From NCBI GenBank assembly GCA_018623305.1, contig JAAZVR010000035.1, positions 1 to 8,819 of the forward strand: DNA of 8,819 bases, in the 5' to 3' direction. Position 1 is the stretch's first letter, and each line of letters begins with the position of its first letter. The notes below the pieces were generated by a model. That model had not been told where the DNA came from and searched no databases. It saw nothing but the letters and a program-made list of their open reading frames with translations. The position numbers and the translations under genes are program-made. Shown here one piece after another: positions 1-6,172 of this stretch. The stretch is from Thiotrichales bacterium (GTDB lineage: Bacteria > Pseudomonadota > Gammaproteobacteria > JAAZVR01).

Positions 1-1
1 A

Positions 2-394
2 TCGATGGAGGAATCGTTGCTTGAGCTTCAAACCTCTATGAAAGAGGCGGTGTCAGAAATCAAAGAGGTTTCTATATCAAAGAACCAGAGTGTCAGTTCT
101 TTGACGTTACCTGAAGGCTTTGAACAGTTGCCTGCAAAAATGGCCGATTTGAGTGTTAGTTTGCAAAAAGTCCGTCAAGACATGTCGCGCATTCAGCGCG
201 CTCAGAAAAATAATCGTCAAGATGCGGCGCTGGTTCAGCGTATGAAAAAACTGGAAGAAATGAGTCAAACCTTAGTGACTCAACAATCAGATTTGCAGGC
301 TGCGCTGAATCAGGCAATGAATAAAGCAAAAGCGAATGAAGAGGCGTTGCAAGAACAATATCGATTTGTAGCGCCGGGTTACCGCGCGCCTTAA
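2..394 (+). CDS. Unrecognised coiled-coil-like protein, C-terminal part (partial at left edge)
   Basis: I do not recognise this protein and assign no function. The frame is open through the left edge. The first in-frame ATG is at 5, but no upstream sequence is available to judge a ribosome site, so this is probably the C-terminal part of a longer gene. The visible 129 residues after that ATG are rich in Q, K, E, M and A. They contain no hydrophobic segment long enough to cross a membrane and no cysteine. Residues about 45-120 have the leucine/methionine spacing and charged filler of an alpha-helical coiled coil (for example KKLEEMSQTLVTQQSDLQ). The last ten residues (FVAPGYRAP region) are non-helical. 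The gene converges on the deacetylase gene, and the two stop codons overlap. I am fairly sure it is a real gene end, because it has a long open frame and a plausible protein composition. Its identity is open. Confidence 0.6.
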   Translation, partial: SMEESLLELQTSMKEAVSEIKEVSISKNQSVSSLTLPEGFEQLPAKMADLSVSLQKVRQDMSRIQRAQKNNRQDAALVQRMKKLEEMSQTLVTQQSDLQAALNQAMNKAKANEEALQEQYRFVAPGYRAP

Positions 395-1392
395 TTTAGA
401 AATTGTTGGCTAAACCAATAGTAGCGACCGCGCTGAGTTTGACTGGGTGCGGTGCAGTTATATTTGGTGCGACCTTTAGGGAGTGCGTCTTGTGCCGTAA
501 TTCTGACGGTGCGGTTATTCCAAACAATAATGGGTGGGGTTTGCCCTGCCACAAAACAGTTCAATTGAGACGGATTGAAGTCCGTATTTTCTTTAAAGCT
601 TATTTCTAACGTCGGTGGGTTTTCCGCCATAACGCTTGGGTCTTGAGGAGAATAGTGTTCGATTGGAAACGCCAATGTATTCACTTTTAAAGCAAAATTT
701 TTCATGCGTCCATACAGATTCGACATCGGAAATCGAGGTAAGGCTTGATACACGCTGTCAGTGCTCACAACACCAGAGTGTTGACCAAAACCCAGTCGAT
801 TTTGAGTTTTGAGTAGATCCATCGCGGTTTGTGAATATTCGCCGTAAGGGTAGGCGATGGCAGAATGTGGAGACTGGCTGAGTTTGTGCAGCTTTTGCTC
901 ACTCAATTTGAGTTCTTGTTCAATCTCTTCTTTATTTAATTTAACAAAACTGGTGTGCGTATGACTGTGGCCTGCAAAGGTCACATTCATTTCTTTCTCA
1001 GCGTGTTGAATCTGCGCGTGATTCATATAGTTCACGGATTGTTCGCCAATGTTTTGTGTTGGCAAAAAGATCGTCGATGGAAAATTGTGCTGTTTGAGTA
1101 AAGGTAGGGCGTTTAGGTACACATCCGCATAGCCGTCATCAAAGGTAATAAAAACGCATTTCTCAGGAAATTCGGTTTTATTTTTCAGGTGTGATTCCAA
1201 TGTTTTTAAATCAATGACGCTGTGTTGATTTTCAGCGAGATAGGCCAAATGCTGTCTGAATAAATCAACGCTGATGGTTGTTGATGCAGGCGTGTTATCT
1301 GCGACATGGTGATACATTAATCCTATACAACCCGAGCTTGCGTGCACCGAGCTAGCCAACATAAGCATGGGGAAAAGTTGTTTAAATTTCAT
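391..1392 (-). CDS. Secreted polysaccharide deacetylase family protein (NodB domain, CE4-like)
   Basis: Predicted exported metal-dependent deacetylase that removes acetyl groups from an N- or O-acetylated polysaccharide; the substrate is unknown. The 333-residue protein starts with a Sec signal peptide: K2/K4, a hydrophobic stretch at residues 6-16, and a V-H-A cleavage site after A18. C22 lies in SSGC, a poor lipobox, so a lipoprotein is unlikely. NodB motifs are visible in order: TFDDGYAD at 83-90 (D85 probable catalytic base, D86 metal ligand), H142-S-H-T-H146 (metal histidines), and YPYGEY at 181-186, followed by LPRFP near 218-222. The last 100 or so residues form a separate region with C279 and C313 that I cannot assign. 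It is the last gene of the fabA operon. Its start overlaps the end of the sixA-like gene by 11 bases and has no clear Shine-Dalgarno, so translational coupling is likely. The first ATG is kept because it preserves the signal peptide. Confidence 0.87.
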   Translation of the reverse strand: MKFKQLFPMLMLASSVHASSGCIGLMYHHVADNTPASTTISVDLFRQHLAYLAENQHSVIDLKTLESHLKNKTEFPEKCVFITFDDGYADVYLNALPLLKQHNFPSTIFLPTQNIGEQSVNYMNHAQIQHAEKEMNVTFAGHSHTHTSFVKLNKEEIEQELKLSEQKLHKLSQSPHSAIAYPYGEYSQTAMDLLKTQNRLGFGQHSGVVSTDSVYQALPRFPMSNLYGRMKNFALKVNTLAFPIEHYSPQDPSVMAENPPTLEISFKENTDFNPSQLNCFVAGQTPPIIVWNNRTVRITAQDALPKGRTKYNCTAPSQTQRGRYYWFSQQFLN

Positions 1393-1885
1393 GTTTGCAT
1401 AGAGAAGGGTAAAGGTGTTGCTCTAAGCGACCGATTCCGCTTTCTAAATCTTGCCAATCATTTTTAGGGATGAAGATTTTCGCTAGCGCCAAGGTTGGAA
1501 ATTTACTGATTTCTTCACCGCACAGCCATTCAATGGCTTCTGATAAAGCGGGGTTGTGTCCCACGATCACCACTTCCCGTTGTGAGTTATCGATGTTTCT
1601 AATCCATTCGATTAATTCGTAGGCCTCAAAAGTGTACAAGTCGGCATCATACATTACGCATTCTTGTTGGATGCCATGATGTTTTTGTAGGCCTTCAACA
1701 GTACATCGAGTGCGTCTAGCATCACTTGAAAAAACGCATTGTGCATCTTGAGTGTGTTGACGAATAAAAGGCGCCATACGTTTGATTGCGCGTTTACCGC
1801 GGTCATTTAAAGGACGATCTTTATCGTCCAAGTCGTCATGCTTCCAAGAGGATTTCGCATGGCGAATTAAGGTCAAATATTTCAT
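1382..1885 (-). CDS. sixA: SixA-like phosphohistidine phosphatase (histidine phosphatase superfamily)
   Basis: A short cytoplasmic phosphatase of the histidine phosphatase superfamily. SixA in E. coli removes phosphate from histidine on phosphotransfer proteins. With the ATG at 1885 the protein has 167 residues, close to the usual size for SixA. The N-terminal signature is LTLIRHAKSSW (residues 4-14), with R8 and the nucleophile H9; RHA replaces the RHG of other family members, as is typical of SixA. SSDARRT (53-59) supplies the second arginine, and VIVGHNP (106-112) contains H110, the second catalytic histidine. KFPTLALA (128-135) also fits SixA. A longer reading from a GTG at 1933 would add 16 residues encoded inside uppP and was rejected, because the core fold begins at MKYLTLIRH. 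The start overlaps the uppP stop in TGATG, so translation is probably coupled. The partner protein in this organism cannot be told from the sequence. Confidence 0.85.
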   Translation of the reverse strand: MKYLTLIRHAKSSWKHDDLDDKDRPLNDRGKRAIKRMAPFIRQHTQDAQCVFSSDARRTRCTVEGLQKHHGIQQECVMYDADLYTFEAYELIEWIRNIDNSQREVVIVGHNPALSEAIEWLCGEEISKFPTLALAKIFIPKNDWQDLESGIGRLEQHLYPSLCKHEI

Positions 1886-2682
1886 CAGCTGAAGTAGCCT
1901 ATTAGGAAAATACCAAGAGCAAAACGATACCACACAAATGGTCGCATGCCAATTTGATTAATCCATTTTAAAAACAAGGCGATACAGATATAAGCGCTGA
2001 TGGCTGAGAATATCGCACCCAGCGTTAATGCCGTCCAATCCACAGGTGTTTTGGTCTGCACCAATTCAATAGTTTTTAATCCACCTGCAAGGAAAATAAC
2101 GGGAATCGATAGCAAAAATGAAAAGCGTGCAGCGGCCTCTCGAGTCATGCCGAGCATCAAGCCCGCAGTAATCGTGATGCCTGAGCGGGAAGTGCCAGGA
2201 ATCAAAGCGATGGCTTGCGCACAGCCGATGATGATGAAATCTCGCCAGCTTAGTTGAGATTCGTTTCGAGTTTGTTTGGCGGTACTGTCTGCATACCAGA
2301 GCAATGCGCCGAAGCCGATGGTGGTCGCAGCAATGATCATTGGTGAGCGGAGTATTTCTTCGATGTTGTTGGAAATTGACAGTCCGACCAAACCCGCGGG
2401 AATTGTTCCGATGATAATGCCCCAAGCCAGTCGGCTTTCACCGACGGTTTCTCGGCGCGCGATGGATAAACCCCAATCTTGCAGAAGCTGAATGACTTCC
2501 TTACGGAAATACCAGACAACTGCGGCCAAAGTGCCCACGTGAACGGCAACATCAAAGGCCAAGCCTTGATCGTCCCAGCCTGTTAAATGAGGCACTAAAA
2601 TCAAATGCCCTGAGCTTGATATCGGTAAGAATTCTGTCAGGCCTTGAATAATTGCCAAGATGAAAATTTGAAACAATTCCAT
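1885..2682 (-). CDS. uppP: Undecaprenyl-diphosphatase (UppP/BacA)
   Basis: Integral inner-membrane enzyme that hydrolyses undecaprenyl diphosphate to undecaprenyl phosphate, recycling the lipid carrier for peptidoglycan and surface polysaccharides. Extra copies are known to raise bacitracin resistance. The 265-residue length matches the family. The two family signatures are present. QGLTEFLPISSSGH at residues 13-26 carries the (E/Q)xxxE motif as Q13 and E17, plus the serine cluster and H26. PGTSRSG at 162-168 contains the catalytic-region R166. VAVHVGTL (46-53) is also family-typical. Several hydrophobic stretches are visible, including about 3-20, 44-58, 86-104, 115-131, 184-202, 218-238 and 250-264. 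The ATG at 2682 is supported by AGGA (2690-2693) seven bases upstream, inside the end of the midA-like gene. The gap between the two genes is only 4 bases. Identification is firm. Confidence 0.96.
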   Translation of the reverse strand: MELFQIFILAIIQGLTEFLPISSSGHLILVPHLTGWDDQGLAFDVAVHVGTLAAVVWYFRKEVIQLLQDWGLSIARRETVGESRLAWGIIIGTIPAGLVGLSISNNIEEILRSPMIIAATTIGFGALLWYADSTAKQTRNESQLSWRDFIIIGCAQAIALIPGTSRSGITITAGLMLGMTREAAARFSFLLSIPVIFLAGGLKTIELVQTKTPVDWTALTLGAIFSAISAYICIALFLKWINQIGMRPFVWYRFALGIFLIGYFS

Positions 2683-2686
2683 CGAT

Positions 2687-3886
2687 TTATCCTAATTGGT
2701 GGTTTAAGTTACGCGGTTCGAATCCCAATACCGGGTTTTCGTGGCCTTTACGTAATGCGATGAATTTAAACACTTCGCCCATTTCATCGGGCATGGTCAG
2801 TGTTTTGATGGCTTGCGCTAATTTGAGCTGAGCTTCTAATGATTCAGCGGGTTGAATGCAGAGTTCAGGCAGGCCTGACTGCATCAAAAAGTGCGCTTGC
2901 GTTGTGAATCCAGCTAAATCCAAGCCCAGCGATTGCGCGCTGTTTGCAACGGCTGAAAAATCAACGTGCGCCGTGATGTCTTGAATGCCCGCCAGAATCA
3001 AAGGATCATCGTGTGTTAGATGCTGGAAGTAGCAGCGCAAAGTCCCCATGTCACGCTGAGGATGATAATACTCCGCTTGAGCATAGCCGTAATCGCTGAA
3101 AATCAAGGTGCCTTTTGTCATCGCATTGCTGAGCGTTTTTAACCAAGGCTCAATGTTTAAATTAATCTCGGTTGAATAGGGTGTAGGCCATTTTTCAGGG
3201 GTTAAATATGCACAGGCTTGTTGAAGCGTATCGTCTAAAGGTGTCAGAGCATAATCAAAATGATTTTCGCTGAAATTCCACGTCACATGGGCTTCTTGAA
3301 GGCCTTCTTCGGTTTTTTGAATGCGATGAATTGGCATGGCATCTAGGACTTCATTGGCAATAATCAACAGATTATCCACAGGGGCTGTGGGTAACTCATC
3401 CAGCCATTGAACTCGGTCGATAAAATCAGGTAAGGCCTTAGCAATGGCTTGTTTTTGTTGGGCTTTTAAATCCGCACTGACTTCGAGAATCCAATATTCT
3501 TTGGGCAGTGAATTTAAGGCCTTCAACTGTTCTAAAACTGAAATCGCTAAAGTGCCTAAACCCGCTCCGAGTTCTAAAACAATGCTTTCGCCGAGCGCAT
3601 TCATTTGATCGGCCAGGCTGTAGGCCAAGCATTGACCAAACAGAGGGGAAATTTGCGGTGCGGTTGTGAAATCGCCACCTACCCCGATTTTCGGTGTGCC
3701 TGAAGTGTAATAGCCTAAATCGGGGGCGTATAAAGCCAATTCCATAAATCGACGAAATGAGATTGAATCGTCACCGATTTCTGTGTGAATCAAATCGACT
3801 AAAGCTTGGCTTTGAGCTTTGAGTTCAGCGCTCGGTTCAGGTAAATCAAGCGGTTGTAATTGACGACCGCCACTTATGCATTGCAT
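2687..3886 (-). CDS. SAM-dependent methyltransferase, MidA/NDUFAF7 family
   Basis: A class I SAM-dependent methyltransferase of the MidA family (COG1565). The mitochondrial member, NDUFAF7, methylates an arginine of a complex I subunit and is needed for complex I assembly. The bacterial role is much less clear, so a link to NADH dehydrogenase is inference here. Family motifs in the 399 residues are GGDFTTAPQISPLFG (70-84), the SAM-binding ELGAGLGTL (105-113), IIANEVLDAMP (175-185), a C-terminal GIQDITAHVDF block, and MGEVFKFIALRKG near the end. No signal peptide or membrane segment is seen. The ATG at 3886 is chosen because AGGA (3893-3896) lies six bases upstream. This makes the first 13 bases overlap the end of the folK-like gene. 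The first 15-20 residues are not conserved-looking, so a later start cannot be excluded. Confidence 0.9.
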   Translation of the reverse strand: MQCISGGRQLQPLDLPEPSAELKAQSQALVDLIHTEIGDDSISFRRFMELALYAPDLGYYTSGTPKIGVGGDFTTAPQISPLFGQCLAYSLADQMNALGESIVLELGAGLGTLAISVLEQLKALNSLPKEYWILEVSADLKAQQKQAIAKALPDFIDRVQWLDELPTAPVDNLLIIANEVLDAMPIHRIQKTEEGLQEAHVTWNFSENHFDYALTPLDDTLQQACAYLTPEKWPTPYSTEINLNIEPWLKTLSNAMTKGTLIFSDYGYAQAEYYHPQRDMGTLRCYFQHLTHDDPLILAGIQDITAHVDFSAVANSAQSLGLDLAGFTTQAHFLMQSGLPELCIQPAESLEAQLKLAQAIKTLTMPDEMGEVFKFIALRKGHENPVLGFEPRNLNHQLG

Positions 3887-4323
3887 GGCAATTCCTGTGT
3901 GATTAGGGCCTCGATTTCATTTTTTCGCGCATCGGCTTGGCTTTGGAACTTTGCGTCCAATTGCGCAAACCCTTTCAAAATAAATGGATAGTGCGTCATA
4001 TCATCTTTCAGTTGCTCATCGCCTAATAAAATCACATCAATATCAATGGCGCGATTTTTGAGTCGCTCATATTGACCTTGATTGATTTCGGTTTCGATGC
4101 CTTTGAGTTTTTGACAAATCGCTTCTTTGCTATCTAAACTTTCAAAACGAGCGCAAAGATTATAGAAAGGCGAGCCTTCAAAACCTAAAGCGGGCGTATC
4201 AAAGATATTGGAAAATTGAATCGAGGGGAAATGGTGTTTGAGAGTTTGGCAGGCGAGCGTGATGTGTTTCTCACGCTCGATATTACTGCCGATGGAAAGA
4301 AAAACCGCAGTGGGTTTAGCCAT
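3874..4323 (-). CDS. folK: FolK-like hydroxymethyldihydropterin pyrophosphokinase (HPPK)
   Basis: Predicted HPPK, which transfers pyrophosphate from ATP to 6-hydroxymethyl-7,8-dihydropterin in folate synthesis, in the cytoplasm. With ATG 4323 it has 149 residues, slightly short of the usual 155-165. It opens with AVFLSIGSN, the HPPK strand-1 motif. Next come PALGFEGSPFYNLCARFES (position of the pterin-binding loop and conserved YxN) and RLKNRAIDIDVILLG, which keeps the signature arginine and the two metal-binding aspartates of RxxDxD. Deviations from E. coli FolK are K-N in place of G-P just before that arginine, and THYPFILKGF where E. coli has PHYDMKNRGF, so the second ATP-binding arginine seems to be lysine. 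The protein could therefore be a divergent FolK or a paralogue. A longer reading from TTG 4338 was rejected: the ATG gives MAKPTAVFLSIGSN and an 8-base overlap with the fabB stop. The midA-like gene overlaps its end by 13 bases. Confidence 0.82.
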   Translation of the reverse strand: MAKPTAVFLSIGSNIEREKHITLACQTLKHHFPSIQFSNIFDTPALGFEGSPFYNLCARFESLDSKEAICQKLKGIETEINQGQYERLKNRAIDIDVILLGDEQLKDDMTHYPFILKGFAQLDAKFQSQADARKNEIEALITQELPCNA

Positions 4324-5530
4324 TCCACTTTTTCGCAATCAACGTTGCGTTTGTACCACCGAAGCCAAAGCTGTTCGACATGAAAGCGTTGATTTCTTGG
4401 TCTTTGCGTTCGCGAACCAATGGGAAGCCTTCAGCATTTTCATCAACCGTTTCGATGTTGACCGATTCTGCAATGAAGTTGTTTTCCATCATGATAAGTG
4501 AATAAATCATTTCATGAACGCCGGCTGCGCCTAATGCATGACCTGACAAAGATTTCGTCGATCCAATGTTTGGAATATTGTCACCAAACACTTCTTTCAC
4601 AGCGCCGAGTTCACGCGTATCGCCCACAGGTGTTGATGTGCCGTGTGCATTGATGTAATCCAATTCGCCATCGAATGTCGATAAGGCTTGTTGCATACAA
4701 CGCACTGCGCCTTCGCCTGAAGGTTGAACCATATCGTAACCATCTGAAGTTGCGCCGTAACCGACCAATTCTGCGTAGATTTTCGCACCACGTGCTTGAG
4801 CCGTTTCTAGGTCTTCAAGTACGACAACACCGCCACCACCAGAGATCACAAAACCATCGCGGTTAGCATCGTAAGCGCGAGACGCGTTTTCTGGCGTGTC
4901 ATTGTATTTGCTTGATAAAGCGCCCATGCCGTCAAACAACATAGACAATGACCAGTGAAGTTCTTCACCGCCACCTGCGAATACGCGGTCTTGTTTGCCC
5001 AACTGGATTTGCTCCATCGCATTGCCGATGCAGTGAGCCGATGTTGAACACGCCGAGCTGATTGAGTAGTTAACGCCTTTTATTTTAAATGCCGTAGAAA
5101 GACACGCTGACGTTGTTGAACCCATTGTGCGAGGTACACGGTAAGGACCAACGCGCTTAATGCCTTTTTCACGAAGAATATCCGCTGCTTCAATTACGTT
5201 TGCGTTGGATGCGCCACCCGAACCCATGATTAGGCCTGTTCGGACATTAGACACTTCTTCTTCAGACAGTTTTGCATCTTCAATCGCTTGTTGCATTGCA
5301 ATGTGGTTGAATGCCGCTGCATCACCCATGAAACGCATCAATTTACGATCGATGTGCTCAGAAGGATCCATTTTCAAACTGCCGTGAACATGAGAACGGA
5401 ACCCCATTGCTTCATATTCATCAGAATGCTCAATGCCCGATTTACCTTCGTACAAAGAATCTTTAATTTCGTTTACGTTGTTGCCTAGGCTAGAAACAAT
5501 ACCAATGCCTGTAACTACTACTCGTCTCAT
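4316..5530 (-). CDS. fabB: Beta-ketoacyl-ACP synthase I (FabB)
   Basis: Condensing enzyme of type II fatty acid synthesis. It elongates acyl-ACP with malonyl-ACP and is needed to extend the cis-3-decenoyl intermediate made by FabA, so it commits carbon to unsaturated fatty acids. The length of 404 residues matches E. coli FabB (406). The thiolase-fold catalytic triad is visible: nucleophile C161 in SISSACSTSAHC, H296 in NAHGTSTPVGD, and H331 in KSLSGHALGAAGVHE with K326. The C-terminal SNSFGFGGTNA loop (385-395) is intact. The start MRRVVVTGIGIVSSLG is canonical, and AAAGG (5537-5541) lies six bases upstream of the ATG, overlapping the fabA stop. FabA lies nine bases upstream, the classical fabAB arrangement of many gammaproteobacteria (the two genes are separate in E. 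coli). FabF-type synthases are the only close alternative; the fabA linkage favours FabB. Confidence 0.97.
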   Translation of the reverse strand: MRRVVVTGIGIVSSLGNNVNEIKDSLYEGKSGIEHSDEYEAMGFRSHVHGSLKMDPSEHIDRKLMRFMGDAAAFNHIAMQQAIEDAKLSEEEVSNVRTGLIMGSGGASNANVIEAADILREKGIKRVGPYRVPRTMGSTTSACLSTAFKIKGVNYSISSACSTSAHCIGNAMEQIQLGKQDRVFAGGGEELHWSLSMLFDGMGALSSKYNDTPENASRAYDANRDGFVISGGGGVVVLEDLETAQARGAKIYAELVGYGATSDGYDMVQPSGEGAVRCMQQALSTFDGELDYINAHGTSTPVGDTRELGAVKEVFGDNIPNIGSTKSLSGHALGAAGVHEMIYSLIMMENNFIAESVNIETVDENAEGFPLVRERKDQEINAFMSNSFGFGGTNATLIAKKWNG

Positions 5531-5539
5531 GATGAACCT

Positions 5540-6058
5540 TTAAAAATCGTCTGTTGACGTAAACAAGCCAACTTTCAAGTCTGTTGCTGAGTAGATTTCA
5601 CGACCGTCAACTTCTAAAGTTGCGTCTGCCATACCCATAAACAATTTACGTTTGATTACGCGTTTAAGATCGATGCGGTAAGTCACTTTCTTAGCCGTTG
5701 GCAAAACTTGACCGAAGAACTTAACTTCGCCAGAACCTAATGCGCGACCACGACCCGGACCACCTGACCAGCCCAAGAAGAAGCCAATCAACTGCCACAT
5801 CGCATCCAATCCCAAACAACCTGGCATAACAGGATCACTTTCAAAGTGACAATCGAAGAACCATAAGTCAGGCGTTACATCCAATTCGGCGATAATTTCG
5901 CCTTTGCCGTATTTACCGCCCTCGTCTGAAATCTTGACGATGCGATCAAACATCAACATTGGAGGAAGTGGCAGGCGTGCATTGCCTTCGCCAAATAACT
6001 CGCCGTGTCCGCAGGCGATCAAATCTTCTTTTGAATAACTTGATTTAGGTTCAAACAT
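5540..6058 (-). CDS. fabA: 3-hydroxydecanoyl-ACP dehydratase/isomerase (FabA)
   Basis: Cytoplasmic bifunctional enzyme that dehydrates 3-hydroxydecanoyl-ACP and isomerises trans-2- to cis-3-decenoyl-ACP, introducing the double bond of unsaturated fatty acids without oxygen. The 172 residues equal the E. coli length (172). The hot-dog-fold active site is clear: H71 in FFDCHFESDPVMPGCLG and D85 in LGLDAMWQLIGFFLGW, matching E. coli H70 and D84. The N-terminal SYSKEDLIACGHGELFG is also typical of FabA rather than FabZ. The ATG at 6058 has GGGA about eight bases upstream on the minus strand. It is the first gene of the minus-strand cluster and sits directly upstream of fabB. A good -10 box (TATAAT, 6096-6101) precedes it by a leader of about 30 bases. 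Confidence 0.98.
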   Translation of the reverse strand: MFEPKSSYSKEDLIACGHGELFGEGNARLPLPPMLMFDRIVKISDEGGKYGKGEIIAELDVTPDLWFFDCHFESDPVMPGCLGLDAMWQLIGFFLGWSGGPGRGRALGSGEVKFFGQVLPTAKKVTYRIDLKRVIKRKLFMGMADATLEVDGREIYSATDLKVGLFTSTDDF

Positions 6059-6095
6059 TCTGTTTTCCCAGTGCTTAAATTTACAATAACCATAG

Positions 6096-6101
6096 ATTAT
6101 A
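6096..6101 (-). promoter_or_regulatory. Predicted fabA operon promoter, -10 box
   Basis: On the minus strand the sequence TATAAT matches the sigma-70 -10 consensus perfectly and lies in a good position, giving a start near 6089 and a leader of about 30 bases before the fabA ATG. The -35 region is poor: the hexamer at 17-18 bases spacing matches only three of six positions. That weakness would suit activator-dependent expression, as known for fabA with FadR in E. coli. A perfect palindrome at 6130-6140 lies around -41 to -51 relative to this start. The assignment is by consensus matching only. Confidence 0.6.
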
Positions 6102-6129
6102 CAAGATTTTTAAGTGAGTTCCGAATCCG

Positions 6130-6140
6130 AGTGTTACACT
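6130..6140. promoter_or_regulatory. Palindrome AGTGTTACACT in the fabA/purT divergent region: candidate operator
   Basis: A perfect 5-1-5 inverted repeat in the 114-base gap between two divergent transcription units. For fabA it falls just upstream of the -35 region. For purT it coincides with the extended -10 box. In E. coli and relatives fabA is controlled by FadR (activation) and FabR (repression) at sites near the promoter, but this sequence does not clearly match either consensus as I remember them, so no regulator is named. About one such 5-1-5 palindrome in ten would occur by chance in a gap of this size, so the call is tentative. Confidence 0.3.
6132..6140 (+). promoter_or_regulatory. 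Predicted purT-trmA promoter, extended -10 box
   Basis: TGTTACACT has the extended -10 layout TGn followed by TACACT, which matches four of six positions of TATAAT. It predicts a start near 6147 and a leader of about 26 bases before the purT ATG at 6173. No good -35 hexamer is seen 15-18 bases upstream, which extended -10 promoters can tolerate. TTGACG at 6141-6146 looks like a -35 box but has no convincing -10 box at the right distance downstream, so it was not used. A purine run (AGAGAGA, around 6158-6164) before the ATG is the probable ribosome site. Confidence 0.45.
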
Positions 6141-6172
6141 TTGACGAAAATTTAAATAGAGAGAATCAGACT

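Noticed and set aside
186..200. GC-rich hairpin CGCGC-ATTCA-GCGCG inside the left-edge gene
   Set aside because: Only a five-base stem, inside coding sequence and not followed by a T tract on either strand, so it is not a terminator.
1886..1933. Longer start for the SixA-like protein at GTG 1933
   Set aside because: It lies inside the uppP end and adds residues before the canonical MKYLTLIRHAKSS start.
2066..2555. Open frames in other phases inside uppP, on both strands
   Set aside because: They are shadows of uppP; their products show no conserved motif and the uppP frame is well supported throughout.
4324..4338. TTG start for the FolK-like protein at 4338
   Set aside because: It adds only five residues, uses a rare start codon, and the ATG at 4323 sits directly before the first conserved strand.
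6141..6146. TTGACG as a -35 box for purT
   Set aside because: No acceptable -10 hexamer follows at 16-18 bases, and such a promoter would start at or beyond the purT ATG.
6071..6172. N-terminal extension of PurT from a GTG at 6071
   Set aside because: The extra 34 residues have no PurT similarity and run over the predicted promoters; the ATG at 6173 gives the normal PurT start.
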